This document shows positions 7,527 to 16,505 of a DNA stretch of 43,100 nt, in pieces (the stretch's first letter is position 1; each line of letters opens with the position of its first letter). The translations under genes and the position numbers were made by a program. The stretch lies in the NCBI GenBank assembly GCA_900767885.1, contig CAAGAU010000043.1, positions 1-43,100 on the forward strand. The letters are read 5' to 3'. Origin of the DNA: Clostridia bacterium. Lineage in GTDB: Bacteria; Bacillota; Clostridia; Christensenellales; Borkfalkiaceae. The notes under the pieces are model-generated. The model was given only the letters and a program-made list of their open reading frames with translations, ran no database searches and was not told the origin of the DNA.

Positions 7527-7895
7527 ATGGCTGATATTGCAAAATTTATCGAAGAGATCAAAGGCATGACCGTTATGGAACTTAACAGTCTTGTAAAGGC
7601 AATCGAAGAGGAGTTCGGCGTTAGCGCGGCTGCTCCCGTAGCAGTAGCAGGCGCTGCCGTTGCCGCTGCTCCCGCTGAAGAAGAAAAGACGGAATTCAAC
7701 GTCGTTCTTAAAGAAATCGGCGGTAACAAAATCGCGGTTATCAAGGCTGTCAGAGAAATCACCGGTCTTGGTCTTGTTGACGCGAAGAACCTCGTTGAGA
7801 AACTCGGCACCGTTAAAGAGGCTGCTCCGAAGGAAGAGGCTGAAAAGATGGTTGCTCAACTCAAAGAAGCAGGCGCAACTGCGGTTATGGAATAA
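7527..7895 (+). CDS. rplL: Ribosomal protein L7/L12 (bL12)
   Basis: The 122-residue acidic stalk protein has an N-terminal dimerisation helix, an Ala-rich hinge (about residues 35-55) and the factor-binding C-terminal domain with LGLVDAKNLVE. AGAGGA precedes the start. A strong terminator follows, so this cluster ends here and rpoB is not the next gene, unlike in many Firmicutes. Confidence 0.97.
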   Translation: MADIAKFIEEIKGMTVMELNSLVKAIEEEFGVSAAAPVAVAGAAVAAAPAEEEKTEFNVVLKEIGGNKIAVIKAVREITGLGLVDAKNLVEKLGTVKEAAPKEEAEKMVAQLKEAGATAVME

Positions 7896-7912
7896 GACTT
7901 TCATAAACTGTT

Positions 7913-7947
7913 ACGCGGAGAACGATTTTTCGTTCTCCGCGTTTTTT
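7913..7947 (+). terminator. Rho-independent terminator of the rplKAJL cluster
   Basis: A perfect 13-bp stem pairs 7913-7925 with 7930-7942 around TTTT and runs into six T's (7942-7947). It ends transcription 18 bases after rplL, before the convergent SSB-like gene. Confidence 0.9.
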
Positions 7948-7972
7948 ATAACGTTTTTTCTGCCTTATGCCG

Positions 7973-8665
7973 TCAACCGATGTCGATAAGCGGCTCTTTA
8001 TGAGGAACGTACACCCCGAACTCTTCGTCCAGATCGAAATTATCCACATTCTCGTATGCGGCAAGTTTACAGACCGAAACTTCGTAAGCGGTCATGGTTT
8101 TGCTTTCGGTTTCGGAAATCTTTTTGACGTACTCGCGGCTTTGAATCCTGCCCGATAAGGCGATTTTCTCGCCTACGCCCAGGTTGCGCACGAAACGCGC
8201 GTTTCTGCCCCACGCGATACACGGAATATAGTCCGACTTATTATAAGCGCGGTTTACCGCAATTAAAACGTCGGCTATTTCGCGTGAAAACGGCGTGGTT
8301 CTGTAAACGGGCGGTTTACATATATAACCCGACAGCACTATGTTGTTGGGATTTTTTGCGTCGGGGATATCCGCAAGTTCGCGGACGAACACCGTCAGCA
8401 TAAGTTTGCTTTTGCCGTCGGCAAGTTTGTTATAACTGCGGAACTGCCCTATCGCGGAAATTTCCGACCCCACTTTGAGCGAATGGCTCTCGATAAGTCG
8501 TTCCGACACGGTAACGGGCAATACGTCCGCCTGACCCGAAAGGCGTTTTACAAGAACGTCCATTTCGTAAAAACCCTCGCCGTATACCTCGTGAGAATAT
8601 CTCGCTTCGGTAACTATCTCGCCTTTAATAAAGACTCTGTTGTTCTGCTTTTCTTCGTTTATCAT
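7973..8665 (-). CDS. SSB-like protein with two OB folds
   Basis: The 230-residue protein contains two consecutive OB-fold segments: one in about residues 8-105 and a second, more SSB-like one in about 108-215, with NIVLSGYICKPPVYRTTPFSREIADVLIAVNRAY and CIAWGRNARFV. Clostridial genomes commonly carry such a tandem-OB protein beside a canonical SSB; its role is probably single-strand DNA binding in replication or repair. The C-terminus (KEPLIDIG) lacks the acidic DDDIPF-type tip of canonical SSB, so partner recruitment may differ. AAGGAG precedes the start. The deacetylase gene lies 53 bases upstream on the same strand. Confidence 0.75.
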   Translation of the reverse strand: MINEEKQNNRVFIKGEIVTEARYSHEVYGEGFYEMDVLVKRLSGQADVLPVTVSERLIESHSLKVGSEISAIGQFRSYNKLADGKSKLMLTVFVRELADIPDAKNPNNIVLSGYICKPPVYRTTPFSREIADVLIAVNRAYNKSDYIPCIAWGRNARFVRNLGVGEKIALSGRIQSREYVKKISETESKTMTAYEVSVCKLAAYENVDNFDLDEEFGVYVPHKEPLIDIG

Positions 8666-8718
8666 ATCGTACTCCTTTCAGTACTTCTTTATTTAACGCA
8701 AATAATCGACTATTCGCG

Positions 8719-9483
8719 TTATTGCCCGGTTTTTTGTCTTCCGTCGGGAAGAATCTCGTAGTTTTCCTTATATATAAGGTCGCTTATTTTTACAAACTCG
8801 TAGCCTTGCGACAAAAGCGGCGCAAATATAAGCGGCAGGCTTTCGGCGGTATGCAACCCGTTATTATGGCAAAGTATTACAGAGCCGCTCTTTACGCCCT
8901 TTATCACCCTTGCCGCTATTTTGTCGGCGGGCAAATCCTTCCAGTCAAGACTGTCAACGTCCCACTGAATCGAGTAAAGCCCGAGCGACGAAACCGTTTT
9001 TATAAGCAGGTCGTCGTAGTCGCCGAACGGCGGACGAAACAGCGTAACCGCGGTATCGGTAACTTTTTCTATCGCCCGTTTGGACGACGTGATTTCTTCT
9101 TCGATTTGCGTCTTTTTCAGCCTGCTCATTTTGGGGTGAGTTTTTGAGTGCGTGCCTATTTCGTGTCCTCGCTTTATTATCTTTTTACAATACTCGGGGT
9201 ATTTTTCCACCCAGAACTCAACCGCGAAAAAGGTGCATTTGACGTTGAATTTATCAAGCGCGTCCAAAATGGCGTCGGTATGCTCTACGCCCCATGCGCA
9301 GTCGAACGAAATAGCGATTTTGTTATCCGCACGCTCCACCGAATATATCGGCAGATATTTTTTCGCCTTGCCGTTTACCGCAAGAGCCATCGCTCCGCTT
9401 TTACCGGCGGCGAAAGTAAGCGCGATAACAAGCATCGTCCCGGCGAAAACGCCCGCCGCAAATCTTAAAACTTTTTTGCTCAC
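8719..9483 (-). CDS. Polysaccharide deacetylase, PdaB-like
   Basis: This 254-residue protein has an N-terminal membrane anchor or signal (about residues 7-30) and a NodB domain. Key motifs are FDCAWG (catalytic Asp), HSKTH (metal-binding His pair), RPPFGDYD and the late LCHNN motif. FDCAWG and QWDVDSLDWK are typical of the PdaB sporulation family, which acts on peptidoglycan or related polymers outside the membrane. The start is GTG at 9483 with AGGAG nine bases upstream. Whether this organism sporulates cannot be judged from the window. Confidence 0.82.
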   Translation of the reverse strand: MSKKVLRFAAGVFAGTMLVIALTFAAGKSGAMALAVNGKAKKYLPIYSVERADNKIAISFDCAWGVEHTDAILDALDKFNVKCTFFAVEFWVEKYPEYCKKIIKRGHEIGTHSKTHPKMSRLKKTQIEEEITSSKRAIEKVTDTAVTLFRPPFGDYDDLLIKTVSSLGLYSIQWDVDSLDWKDLPADKIAARVIKGVKSGSVILCHNNGLHTAESLPLIFAPLLSQGYEFVKISDLIYKENYEILPDGRQKTGQ

Positions 9484-9646
9484 CGCTGTTTGCTCCTATA
9501 TTATAAATTAAGAAAAACGGGGATTTATAACAACCCCTGCCGCCTTTGGTCGAATATTGTTATATCCAAAATATATGCTCCCGACCGCCCGATAATACGC
9601 CGCGGAAAAAAATCGTAAAAAATATTGTAAAAGTGCCTTCAAATAA
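9484..9646. other. Intergenic gap between deacetylase and polyamine operon
   Basis: No gene is seen. ATAACAA (9527-9533) and TTGTTAT (9557-9563) form an inverted repeat between the divergent genes, a possible but unproven operator. A TATAAT on the minus strand lies just upstream of the deacetylase ribosome binding site. Confidence 0.35.
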
Positions 9647-9675
9647 TTGACATAATATAAAAAGCCGTATATAAT
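9647..9675 (+). promoter_or_regulatory. Consensus SigA promoter of the polyamine operon
   Basis: TTGACA (9647-9652), exactly 17 bp, TATAAT (9670-9675). It is a full-consensus promoter, so control is expected to come from repression. Transcription would start near 9682. Confidence 0.85.
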
Positions 9676-9689
9676 ATCCGAGTTGAGTT

Positions 9690-9756
9690 TAGGTATTGTA
9701 AACTTTGCGTTTAAAATGCCTTAACCTTTTAAACTTTTTGTTTAGTAGCGCAAACC
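9690..9756 (+). promoter_or_regulatory. Possible operator cluster in the potABCD leader
   Basis: The leader holds GTTTAG..GTAAAC (about 9688-9703), TTTAAAC (9734-9740) and GTTTAG (9742-9747) in close succession. These related GTTTA half-sites just downstream of a consensus promoter are a plausible binding region for the HTH-cupin protein encoded next. This is inference from repetition and position only. Confidence 0.3.
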
Positions 9757-9799
9757 TTTGTACGTAACGGAATTACGGGTGCGCCGCGGGAGAGAATAA

Positions 9800-10333
9800 A
9801 TGGAACTGGGCAACAAGATAAAGCAACTGCGATTGCATTGCAATTTAACGCAGGAAGAACTCGCCGACAGGTGCGAACTTACCAAAGGATACATAAGTCA
9901 ACTCGAAAACGAACTGACAAGCCCGTCGATAGCGACGCTCGTGGACATACTTTCCGCGCTCGGCACTAATTTAAAAGAATTTTTCTCCGACGAAGTGGAA
10001 GAGAAAATAATCTTTAAAGAAGAGGATTTTATAGAAAAAGACAGCGGCGCGCTGAAAATCAACTGGCTGGTAAACAACGCGCAGAAAAACGCTATGGAAC
10101 CCATTATGGTAGAACTTATGCCGACCAAGTTTACCGAAGCCGACGTCCCGCACGAGGGCGAGGAATTCGGCTACGTGTTGCAAGGCAGCATAATTGTACA
10201 TTTAGGCAACAAAAAATACAGGTGCAATAAAGGCGAAAGTTTTTATTTTTCGTCCTCCAGAACTCATTATATGGAGAACCCCACCGACCGCGTGGCAAAA
10301 TTTTTATGGATTGCCACTCCACCTACTTTTTAA
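9800..10333 (+). CDS. XRE-family regulator with cupin domain
   Basis: This 177-residue protein joins an N-terminal helix-turn-helix (about residues 5-60, with LTQEELADRCELTKGYISQLE) to a C-terminal cupin (about 105-175, with PHEGEEFGYVLQG and a later HYMENP). The same architecture is found in PuuR and in many regulators next to polyamine transporters. The cupin probably senses a small ligand such as a polyamine. It is the first gene of the pot operon, 12 bases before potA, so autoregulation is likely. Confidence 0.85.
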   Translation: MELGNKIKQLRLHCNLTQEELADRCELTKGYISQLENELTSPSIATLVDILSALGTNLKEFFSDEVEEKIIFKEEDFIEKDSGALKINWLVNNAQKNAMEPIMVELMPTKFTEADVPHEGEEFGYVLQGSIIVHLGNKKYRCNKGESFYFSSSRTHYMENPTDRVAKFLWIATPPTF

Positions 10334-10345
10334 CGGAGAACCGAC

Positions 10346-11848
10346 ATGCAAAAAGAAGAAAAGATTATCGAACTCATAGGCGTAGAAAAGACTTTCGACG
10401 GTCAGACCGCCGTAGAAAACCTCAACCTTTACGTTAGGAAAGGCGAATTTATAACCCTGCTCGGTCCGTCGGGTTGCGGCAAATCGACCACCTTACGCAT
10501 GATTGCGGGTTTTGAAATGCCTTCGCAGGGTAAAATTTTATTAAACGGCAAAGACATAACCGACCTGCCCCCTTACGAACGCCCCATAAACACCGTTTTC
10601 CAGCGTTACGCGCTCTTCCCGCACCTCAACGTTTACGACAACATAGCGTTCGGACTTAAATTAAAGCGTTTCCGCAACGTATACGAGGGCAAGGACGGCA
10701 AAAAGGTAGTAAAAATACAAAAACTCTCCAAAGAAGTTATCGACGCAAAGGTAAGCAAGGTACTTAAACTCGTAGACCTGGAAGAGTTTGAAAAACGCGA
10801 CGTAACCACCCTTTCGGGCGGACAGCAACAGCGTATTGCCATTGCGCGCGCAATAGTAAACGAACCCGAAATTTTGCTTTTGGACGAGCCTCTCGGCGCG
10901 CTCGACCTTAAAATGCGCAAGGACATGCAACTCGAACTTAAAGCGATGCACGACAAACTCGGCATAACCTTTATTTACGTAACGCACGACCAGGAAGAAG
11001 CCCTTACGATGAGCGACACGATAGTCGTTATGAAGGACGGCGCGATACAGCAGATAGGCACGCCCAAGGATATTTACAACGAGCCGAAAAACGCCTTCGT
11101 AGCCGACTTTATAGGCGAAAGCAACATCTTCTCCGGCACTATGGTAGGACAGAAGAAAGTACGCTTTATAAACCGCAATTTCGACTGCGTTGACGACTTC
11201 ACCACGAACGATAAAGTAGACGTTGTGGTCCGCCCCGAAGACGTCTTTTTGGTGGATGAGGACAAGGGTCAGGTAAACGGCGTTATCACCTCGTCTATCT
11301 TCAAGGGCGTACACTACGAAATGACTTTTGTGGTAGGCAAAACCGAAATACTCGTTCAGGATACGATAGAAAGAAAAGTCGGCGAAAAATGCGCCGTTAT
11401 TATCCGCCCTGACGACATACATATAATGGCGAAGGAATTCGACTGCAACCGCTACGCGGGTTATATAACCAAAAAGAATACCGTCTGCTTTGCCGACGGC
11501 GAATTCGAGTGCGACGTTACGCAACTTTACCCCGGCAGCAAACTCGACGAAGAGGGTTACCTCATTACCAAAGAGGGCGAAAAAATCGACCTTACGGACG
11601 TTGACGTAAACGTAGAGGTCGGACTTAAAGATATAGAGATTATAGACAACGACACCGACGGCGACGCATGCGGAACTATTATTCAGATAGTTTACAAGGG
11701 CGACCACTATCAGGTAATTATAAGGACGGACAAGGAAGAAGAGGATTTCGTCTGCGACACCGAATACACCTGGAACGAAAACGACCGCGTTTCGGTAAAG
11801 ATTCCGCCCGAAAAAATCAAACTTACTTTAAAGGCGGCGACGAAGTAA
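10346..11848 (+). CDS. potA: Spermidine/putrescine ABC transporter ATPase PotA, enlarged
   Basis: The ABC domain (about residues 8-245) has Walker A GPSGCGKST, the Q-loop region FQRYALFPHLNVYDNIAFG, signature LSGGQQQR and Walker B ILLLDEPLGALD. At 500 residues it is about 120-150 longer than usual PotA. The C-terminal part seems to hold two TOBE-like repeats: 290-360 (begins VVVRPEDVFLV, with FKGVHY) and 420-496 (begins VEVGLKDIEII, with YKGDHY). A short linker of ~35 residues (KRFRNVYEGKDGKK...) is inserted after the Q-loop region. The enzyme powers polyamine import with PotBCD encoded downstream. Confidence 0.93.
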   Translation: MQKEEKIIELIGVEKTFDGQTAVENLNLYVRKGEFITLLGPSGCGKSTTLRMIAGFEMPSQGKILLNGKDITDLPPYERPINTVFQRYALFPHLNVYDNIAFGLKLKRFRNVYEGKDGKKVVKIQKLSKEVIDAKVSKVLKLVDLEEFEKRDVTTLSGGQQQRIAIARAIVNEPEILLLDEPLGALDLKMRKDMQLELKAMHDKLGITFIYVTHDQEEALTMSDTIVVMKDGAIQQIGTPKDIYNEPKNAFVADFIGESNIFSGTMVGQKKVRFINRNFDCVDDFTTNDKVDVVVRPEDVFLVDEDKGQVNGVITSSIFKGVHYEMTFVVGKTEILVQDTIERKVGEKCAVIIRPDDIHIMAKEFDCNRYAGYITKKNTVCFADGEFECDVTQLYPGSKLDEEGYLITKEGEKIDLTDVDVNVEVGLKDIEIIDNDTDGDACGTIIQIVYKGDHYQVIIRTDKEEEDFVCDTEYTWNENDRVSVKIPPEKIKLTLKAATK

Positions 11849-11849
11849 T

Positions 11850-12692
11850 ATGAAGGCTTTGAAATTTTCGAGAAAGCAACTCGGTATACCCTACGCGGTG
11901 TTTGCGCTCGCGTTCGTTGTGTTTCCGCTTCTGCTCATAATACTTTACGCGTTTACCGTGGAAAACGGAACGATTATTACGAACGACGTAAGCAAATTTT
12001 CGTTCTCGCTCTCCAACTTCGTCGCGTTTTTCTCCTCGTCGGCAAATATCCGCGCGATATATATAAGTTTCGCGCTCGCGATTCTTACCACCGCTATATG
12101 TCTGGTTATAGCCTACCCCGCGGCGTATATACTCGCCCGTTCAAAATTCAAAACCCGCAGCGTTCTTTTAATGCTTTTTATACTGCCCATGTGGATAAAT
12201 TTCGTTTTGAGAACGGCGGCAATGAAAGAACTTCTGTTTGCGATGGGCTTTTATAAGTCCAACAAAATGAGCCTTTTGAATACGGTGATAGGTATGGTTT
12301 ACGACTATCTCCCATTTACCATATTACCGCTCTATACGGTGCTTATCAAACTCGATAAAAACGTTCTCGAAGCCTCGCAGGACCTCGGCGCGACCGGCGC
12401 GCAAACCTTTTTCAAGGTGGTAGTCCCCATGTCGGCGCCCGGCATAGTCAGCGCGGTTACAATGGTCTTTTTGCCCACCACCACGAGTTACGTTATTTCC
12501 GACACGCTCGGCAACGGCAACGTAACCATTATAGGCAAACTTATAGAAGATCAGTTTTCCACCATGTTCGACTGGCACGCCGGTTCGGCAATAGCGATGA
12601 TACTGCTGATACTCATTTTTGCCACCATGCTTATAACCAACAAATTTTCGGATAACGAAGAAGTCAACACGAGAGGAGGCGGATTATGGTAA
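11850..12692 (+). CDS. potB: Polyamine ABC transporter permease PotB
   Basis: This 280-residue integral membrane protein has six predicted helices and the EAA coupling loop EASQDLGATGAQTFFKVVVP, which contacts PotA. It forms half of the channel. Its start comes two bases after the potA stop, and its 3' end overlaps potC by seven bases, so translation is coupled. A GGCGGCGACGAAG stretch upstream gives only a weak ribosome binding site, also pointing to coupling. Confidence 0.93.
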   Translation: MKALKFSRKQLGIPYAVFALAFVVFPLLLIILYAFTVENGTIITNDVSKFSFSLSNFVAFFSSSANIRAIYISFALAILTTAICLVIAYPAAYILARSKFKTRSVLLMLFILPMWINFVLRTAAMKELLFAMGFYKSNKMSLLNTVIGMVYDYLPFTILPLYTVLIKLDKNVLEASQDLGATGAQTFFKVVVPMSAPGIVSAVTMVFLPTTTSYVISDTLGNGNVTIIGKLIEDQFSTMFDWHAGSAIAMILLILIFATMLITNKFSDNEEVNTRGGGLW

Positions 12693-13492
12693 AAAAAGTA
12701 GTGAAAGCCGCGTATCTTACGATTATAATCGCTTTTTTGTACGCGCCCATAGTTTTGCTTACTATTTACTCGTTCAACTTATCCCCGAGCATAGGCGTAT
12801 GGTCCAAGGAATGGGGTTTTGACCTTTATCTTCAACTCTTTTCGGACGCAAGTTTAAAGCGCACGGTTTTAAACACCGTGGTGCTTGCCCTCGTCGCAGC
12901 CGTATGTTCCACGCTTTTAGGTACGATAGGCGCGATAGGCGCGTTCTATTCCAAAAAGAAAGTGCGCGGCGCGCTCGATAAAGTTACGCAGATACCAGTT
13001 ATCAACGCCGAAATAGTTACCGCTATTTCTATCGCGCTGGTATGCACCATGTTTGCGTTCGGCAGAACTTACGCTTCGCTCCTTATAGGGCATATAGTGC
13101 TTTGTTTCCCCTTCGTATACCTTTCGGTTACGCCCAAGTTGAAACAACTCGACGGTAACCTTTACGAGGCGGCTCTGGACCTTGGCGCAAGCCCCGCAAA
13201 AGCGTTGTTTTCCGTCATATTGCCCGAGATTTTACCCGGCATAATAAGCGGATTCGCGCTTGCCGTTACCCTTTCGCTCGACGACTACATAATCACCACT
13301 TTCACCCGCCCGCCCACGTTCGACACTATCTCCACTTACGTGTTCGACGCGTATGCGAAAGGCGGAAAAGGCTCGTCTGTACCCGCGCTCCGCGCGCTTT
13401 CGGCAATCATATTCCTGCTTATGGTAGTATTCGTGATAGTTAAAAACGTAGCCGCGATTAAAGGAGGTAAGAAAAATGAAAAGAATATTTAA
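12686..13492 (+). CDS. potC: Polyamine ABC transporter permease PotC
   Basis: This 268-residue permease has six predicted membrane helices and the EAA loop EAALDLGASPAKALFSVILP. The first segment carries YAPIVLLTIYSFN, typical of PotC. It pairs with PotB. It starts inside the potB end (GAGAGGAGG precedes it) and overlaps potD by 17 bases. Confidence 0.93.
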   Translation: MVKKVVKAAYLTIIIAFLYAPIVLLTIYSFNLSPSIGVWSKEWGFDLYLQLFSDASLKRTVLNTVVLALVAAVCSTLLGTIGAIGAFYSKKKVRGALDKVTQIPVINAEIVTAISIALVCTMFAFGRTYASLLIGHIVLCFPFVYLSVTPKLKQLDGNLYEAALDLGASPAKALFSVILPEILPGIISGFALAVTLSLDDYIITTFTRPPTFDTISTYVFDAYAKGGKGSSVPALRALSAIIFLLMVVFVIVKNVAAIKGGKKNEKNI

Positions 13493-15158
13493 CTTTTTGC
13501 TCGCCCTTGTAATCGCCGCGTGTACCCTCCCGCTTACGGCATGCAAAAAAAGCGACGTGCTTTACCTCAACGTGTTCAACGCCGAAGAATATATTTCGGA
13601 GTACGACGAGGAGTGGGAAACGGTCGACGCGATTGCCGCTTTCGAGAAATACGCCACCGAAAAATACGGTAAAAAAGTCGTGGTAAATTACTCGACTTTC
13701 GGCACGCTCGAAAATATGTACAACGAACTTCAACTTACCAAAAAGAAAGGCAAAGACGGCTATACTTACGCCTACGACCTCGTTTGCCCGTCCGACTATA
13801 TGATTCAGAGAATGATAAACGAGGATATGCTGGAACGTTACGATATGAACGAGGACGGCACTTACGCCGCGCTCGGCAACTATAACGACAACGCCTCTAC
13901 CTTTATTCAAAGCCTCTTCAACGGCAAGACCGAAAAAGACGAGGTTACCGGTTACGTCGGCAAGTGGTCGGAATACGCCGCGTGCTACATGTGGGGTACT
14001 ATGGGATTCGTTTACAATCCCAAAGTGCTTGCCGCAAACACCGCCGACGGAGATATATCCGAAATGGTAAACTCCTGGTCGCTCCCGTGGAACGCCTACT
14101 TTAAAAACCTCGGCACTATAAAAGACAGTATACGCGATACTTACGCGCTCGCCGTGGGATACACCTACCGCGAAGAACTTATGCAGTTGTTGTCGCTCAA
14201 AGCCGACGGAGTTTTATCGCAGGACGAATACCAGTCCGCGCTTATAAAAGTGTTCAATAACGTGAATACTTCGCTTTTAGACGAGTTTAAAGAGGCAGGT
14301 TTAACGGGCGAAAAACTCGACGCGGTATATTCTCTTTTCAAAAAATACGAGGGTAAAAACACCGTAGATTCAGTCGGCGTAAACCTTAAAAACCTTAAAA
14401 GCAACGTTTACGGCTTTGAGGTGGACAGCGGTAAAAAGGATATGGCGGCAGGCAAAATAGCCATAAACTTCGCCTGGTCGGGCGACGCGGCTTACACTCT
14501 CGATTTAGCCGACGAGGACGGCACGGAACTTTTCTACGAAGTACCCAAAGAAGGCAGCAACATCTGGTTTGACGCGTGGGTTATGCCCAAGGGCGCGAAC
14601 AAGGCTCTGGCGCAGGATTTCGTAAACTTTTTGTCCTCGCCCGAGATTGCGATTTCAAACATGGACTACATAGGTTACGTAAGTCCTATCGCGGGCGACG
14701 ATATTTTCGAGTACGTCAGGGAAACTTACGAACTTATCCTTCCCGAGGAATATAACGCCCTTACCGAAAAGGAAAAAGCCGAATATTACGAAATAGACTA
14801 TTCGTATTATTTCGATAATATTTCGGACGAATACAAAACCGACGGCAAAGTTATAGTATACTGCACGTCCGATCAGGTAGGCAGGCAACTTACCACGCAA
14901 TATCCCGAGCAGTCGGTGATAGACCGTTGCGCTTTGATGACGGCACTCTCCCGTTCGGAATTACAGGCGTTAAACGCCGCCTGGAGCGACATTAAAGTAG
15001 GTAACGTTCCCATATTCCTTATGATAGCGATTCCCGTTATAATCGCGCTTGCGATAATCGCGTTTTTCGTGATTAAGTTGCTTAAAAAACACGGCGTAAA
15101 TCTTCGCCGCAAACCGCGCGTTTACGGCAAGCTTATTTCGAGCGAAAGAGTAAGATAA
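13476..15158 (+). CDS. potD: Polyamine-binding lipoprotein PotD with extra C-terminal membrane anchor
   Basis: The protein has a lipoprotein signal (LPLTAC, lipidated Cys 23) and a type-2 periplasmic binding fold starting LYLNVFNAEEYI, with YDLVCPSDYMIQRM and later NFAWSGDAAYTL and IWFDAWVMPKGA. At 560 residues it is some 200 longer than usual PotD (~350). The excess includes an insertion around 235-310 and a C-terminal extension. A clear membrane helix (about 510-535) and a basic cytoplasmic tail follow, so the binding protein appears tethered at both ends. AAGGAGG precedes the start within potC. Confidence 0.88.
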   Translation: MKRIFNFLLALVIAACTLPLTACKKSDVLYLNVFNAEEYISEYDEEWETVDAIAAFEKYATEKYGKKVVVNYSTFGTLENMYNELQLTKKKGKDGYTYAYDLVCPSDYMIQRMINEDMLERYDMNEDGTYAALGNYNDNASTFIQSLFNGKTEKDEVTGYVGKWSEYAACYMWGTMGFVYNPKVLAANTADGDISEMVNSWSLPWNAYFKNLGTIKDSIRDTYALAVGYTYREELMQLLSLKADGVLSQDEYQSALIKVFNNVNTSLLDEFKEAGLTGEKLDAVYSLFKKYEGKNTVDSVGVNLKNLKSNVYGFEVDSGKKDMAAGKIAINFAWSGDAAYTLDLADEDGTELFYEVPKEGSNIWFDAWVMPKGANKALAQDFVNFLSSPEIAISNMDYIGYVSPIAGDDIFEYVRETYELILPEEYNALTEKEKAEYYEIDYSYYFDNISDEYKTDGKVIVYCTSDQVGRQLTTQYPEQSVIDRCALMTALSRSELQALNAAWSDIKVGNVPIFLMIAIPVIIALAIIAFFVIKLLKKHGVNLRRKPRVYGKLISSERVR

Positions 15159-15175
15159 TTTTTACGAAAAAAAAT

Positions 15176-15216
15176 AAAAGGCGGCAAGTTTTTTAAAACT
15201 TGCCGCCTTTTGGGTT
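15176..15216. terminator. Bidirectional terminator between potD and clpX
   Basis: A 17-bp perfect stem pairs 15176-15192 with 15195-15211 and is flanked by A's on the left and T's on the right. It can terminate potD on the plus strand and clpX on the minus strand. Confidence 0.88.
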
Positions 15217-15224
15217 TTTCTGCG

Positions 15225-16469
15225 TTACGCTATTTGTTTTTTGATAATTTCGGGTTGCTTTTTGCCGAGAACGACGTCTTTGTCTATTATAACTTTCTCT
15301 ACGCCCTCTTCCGACGGTATATCGTACATACTGTCCAGCATAAGGTTCTCGAAGATAGTCCTTAAACCCCTTGCGCCGGTTTTAAGCGCGATTGCTCTGC
15401 GGGCGACTTCACGCACCGCGTCGTCGGTAACTTCGAGGTCCACATTATCAAGTCCCACGAGTTTTTTATACTGCTTTACAATGGCGTTTTTCGGCTCGGT
15501 CATAATCTTTACCAGCGCGTTTTCGTCCAGAGCGTGCAAGCCGACGACTATGGGCATTCTGCCCACAAATTCGGGTATAAGACCGAATTTGGTCAGATCC
15601 TGCGGTTGGATTTCGTCAACGTAAGCGTCGCCCGATTCGACTTCCTCTTTGAGTTTGCCCGCAAAGCCGAGCGAAGAAGAATCTTTTCTTTTGCCGACGA
15701 TTTTATCCAGTCCCACGAACGCTCCGCCGCATATAAACAGAATGTTGGTGGTGTCTATGCGGATAAACTCCTGTTGCGGGTGTTTTCTTCCGCCCTGCGG
15801 GGGTACGGAAGCCACGGTCGATTCTATAATCTTTAAAAGAGCCTGCTGCACACCCTCGCCGCTTACGTCGCGCGTTATGGATACGTTCTCGCTCTTTCTC
15901 GCGATTTTATCTATCTCGTCGATATAAACTATACCCCTCTGCGCCTTTTCTATATCGTAGTCGGCGTTCTGAATAAGTTTAAGCAGGATATTCTCTACGT
16001 CCTCGCCCACGTAGCCGGCTTCCGTCAGAGTAGTGGCGTCGGCTACCGCGAAAGGCACGTTGAGTATTTTAGCAAGCGTTCGCGCAAGCAAAGTCTTACC
16101 CGAACCCGTAGGCCCGAGCAATAATATATTGCTTTTTTCAATCTCGGTTTCGTCTTTGTTCTTTTTGCTCTCGGCAATATTGTTTACTCTTTTATAATGA
16201 TTGTAAACGGCAACGGACAAAACTTTTTTCGCCTTATCCTGCCCTACTATATATTTGTCGAGTTCTTCTTTTATTTCCTTCGGTTTAAGCAGTTTTACGT
16301 TTTCGGGTTGTTCGGACTGCTCATCCTCGGCAAGCACTTCGCGACAAATTTCTATACACTCGTCGCAAATGTACACGCCGTTGGGCCCGGCGATAAGTTT
16401 TTTCGCCTGCTCCTTGGGCTTTCCGCAAAACGAACAACACATACGTTCGTCTTTATTGTTAGTGTTCAT
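15225..16469 (-). CDS. clpX: ClpX, ATPase subunit of Clp protease
   Basis: The 414-residue protein begins with a C4 zinc domain (CSFCGK..CDECIEIC) that recognises substrates and adaptors. The AAA+ core has Walker A GPTGSGKT, Walker B VYIDEID and RDVSGEGVQQALLKIIEGT-like sequence (here IIEST). It unfolds tagged proteins for ClpP. AGGAGA precedes the start. It is the last gene of tig-clpP-clpX, 36 bases after clpP. Confidence 0.97.
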   Translation of the reverse strand: MNTNNKDERMCCSFCGKPKEQAKKLIAGPNGVYICDECIEICREVLAEDEQSEQPENVKLLKPKEIKEELDKYIVGQDKAKKVLSVAVYNHYKRVNNIAESKKNKDETEIEKSNILLLGPTGSGKTLLARTLAKILNVPFAVADATTLTEAGYVGEDVENILLKLIQNADYDIEKAQRGIVYIDEIDKIARKSENVSITRDVSGEGVQQALLKIIESTVASVPPQGGRKHPQQEFIRIDTTNILFICGGAFVGLDKIVGKRKDSSSLGFAGKLKEEVESGDAYVDEIQPQDLTKFGLIPEFVGRMPIVVGLHALDENALVKIMTEPKNAIVKQYKKLVGLDNVDLEVTDDAVREVARRAIALKTGARGLRTIFENLMLDSMYDIPSEEGVEKVIIDKDVVLGKKQPEIIKKQIA

Positions 16470-16505
16470 ATTTCATCTCCTATACGAAAATCGCCTTATG
16501 GCGCG

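Noticed and set aside
9682..9799. Polyamine or other riboswitch in the pot leader
   Set aside because: The ~120-base leader is short and AT-rich, shows no conserved riboswitch core that I recognise, and a dedicated regulator gene follows.
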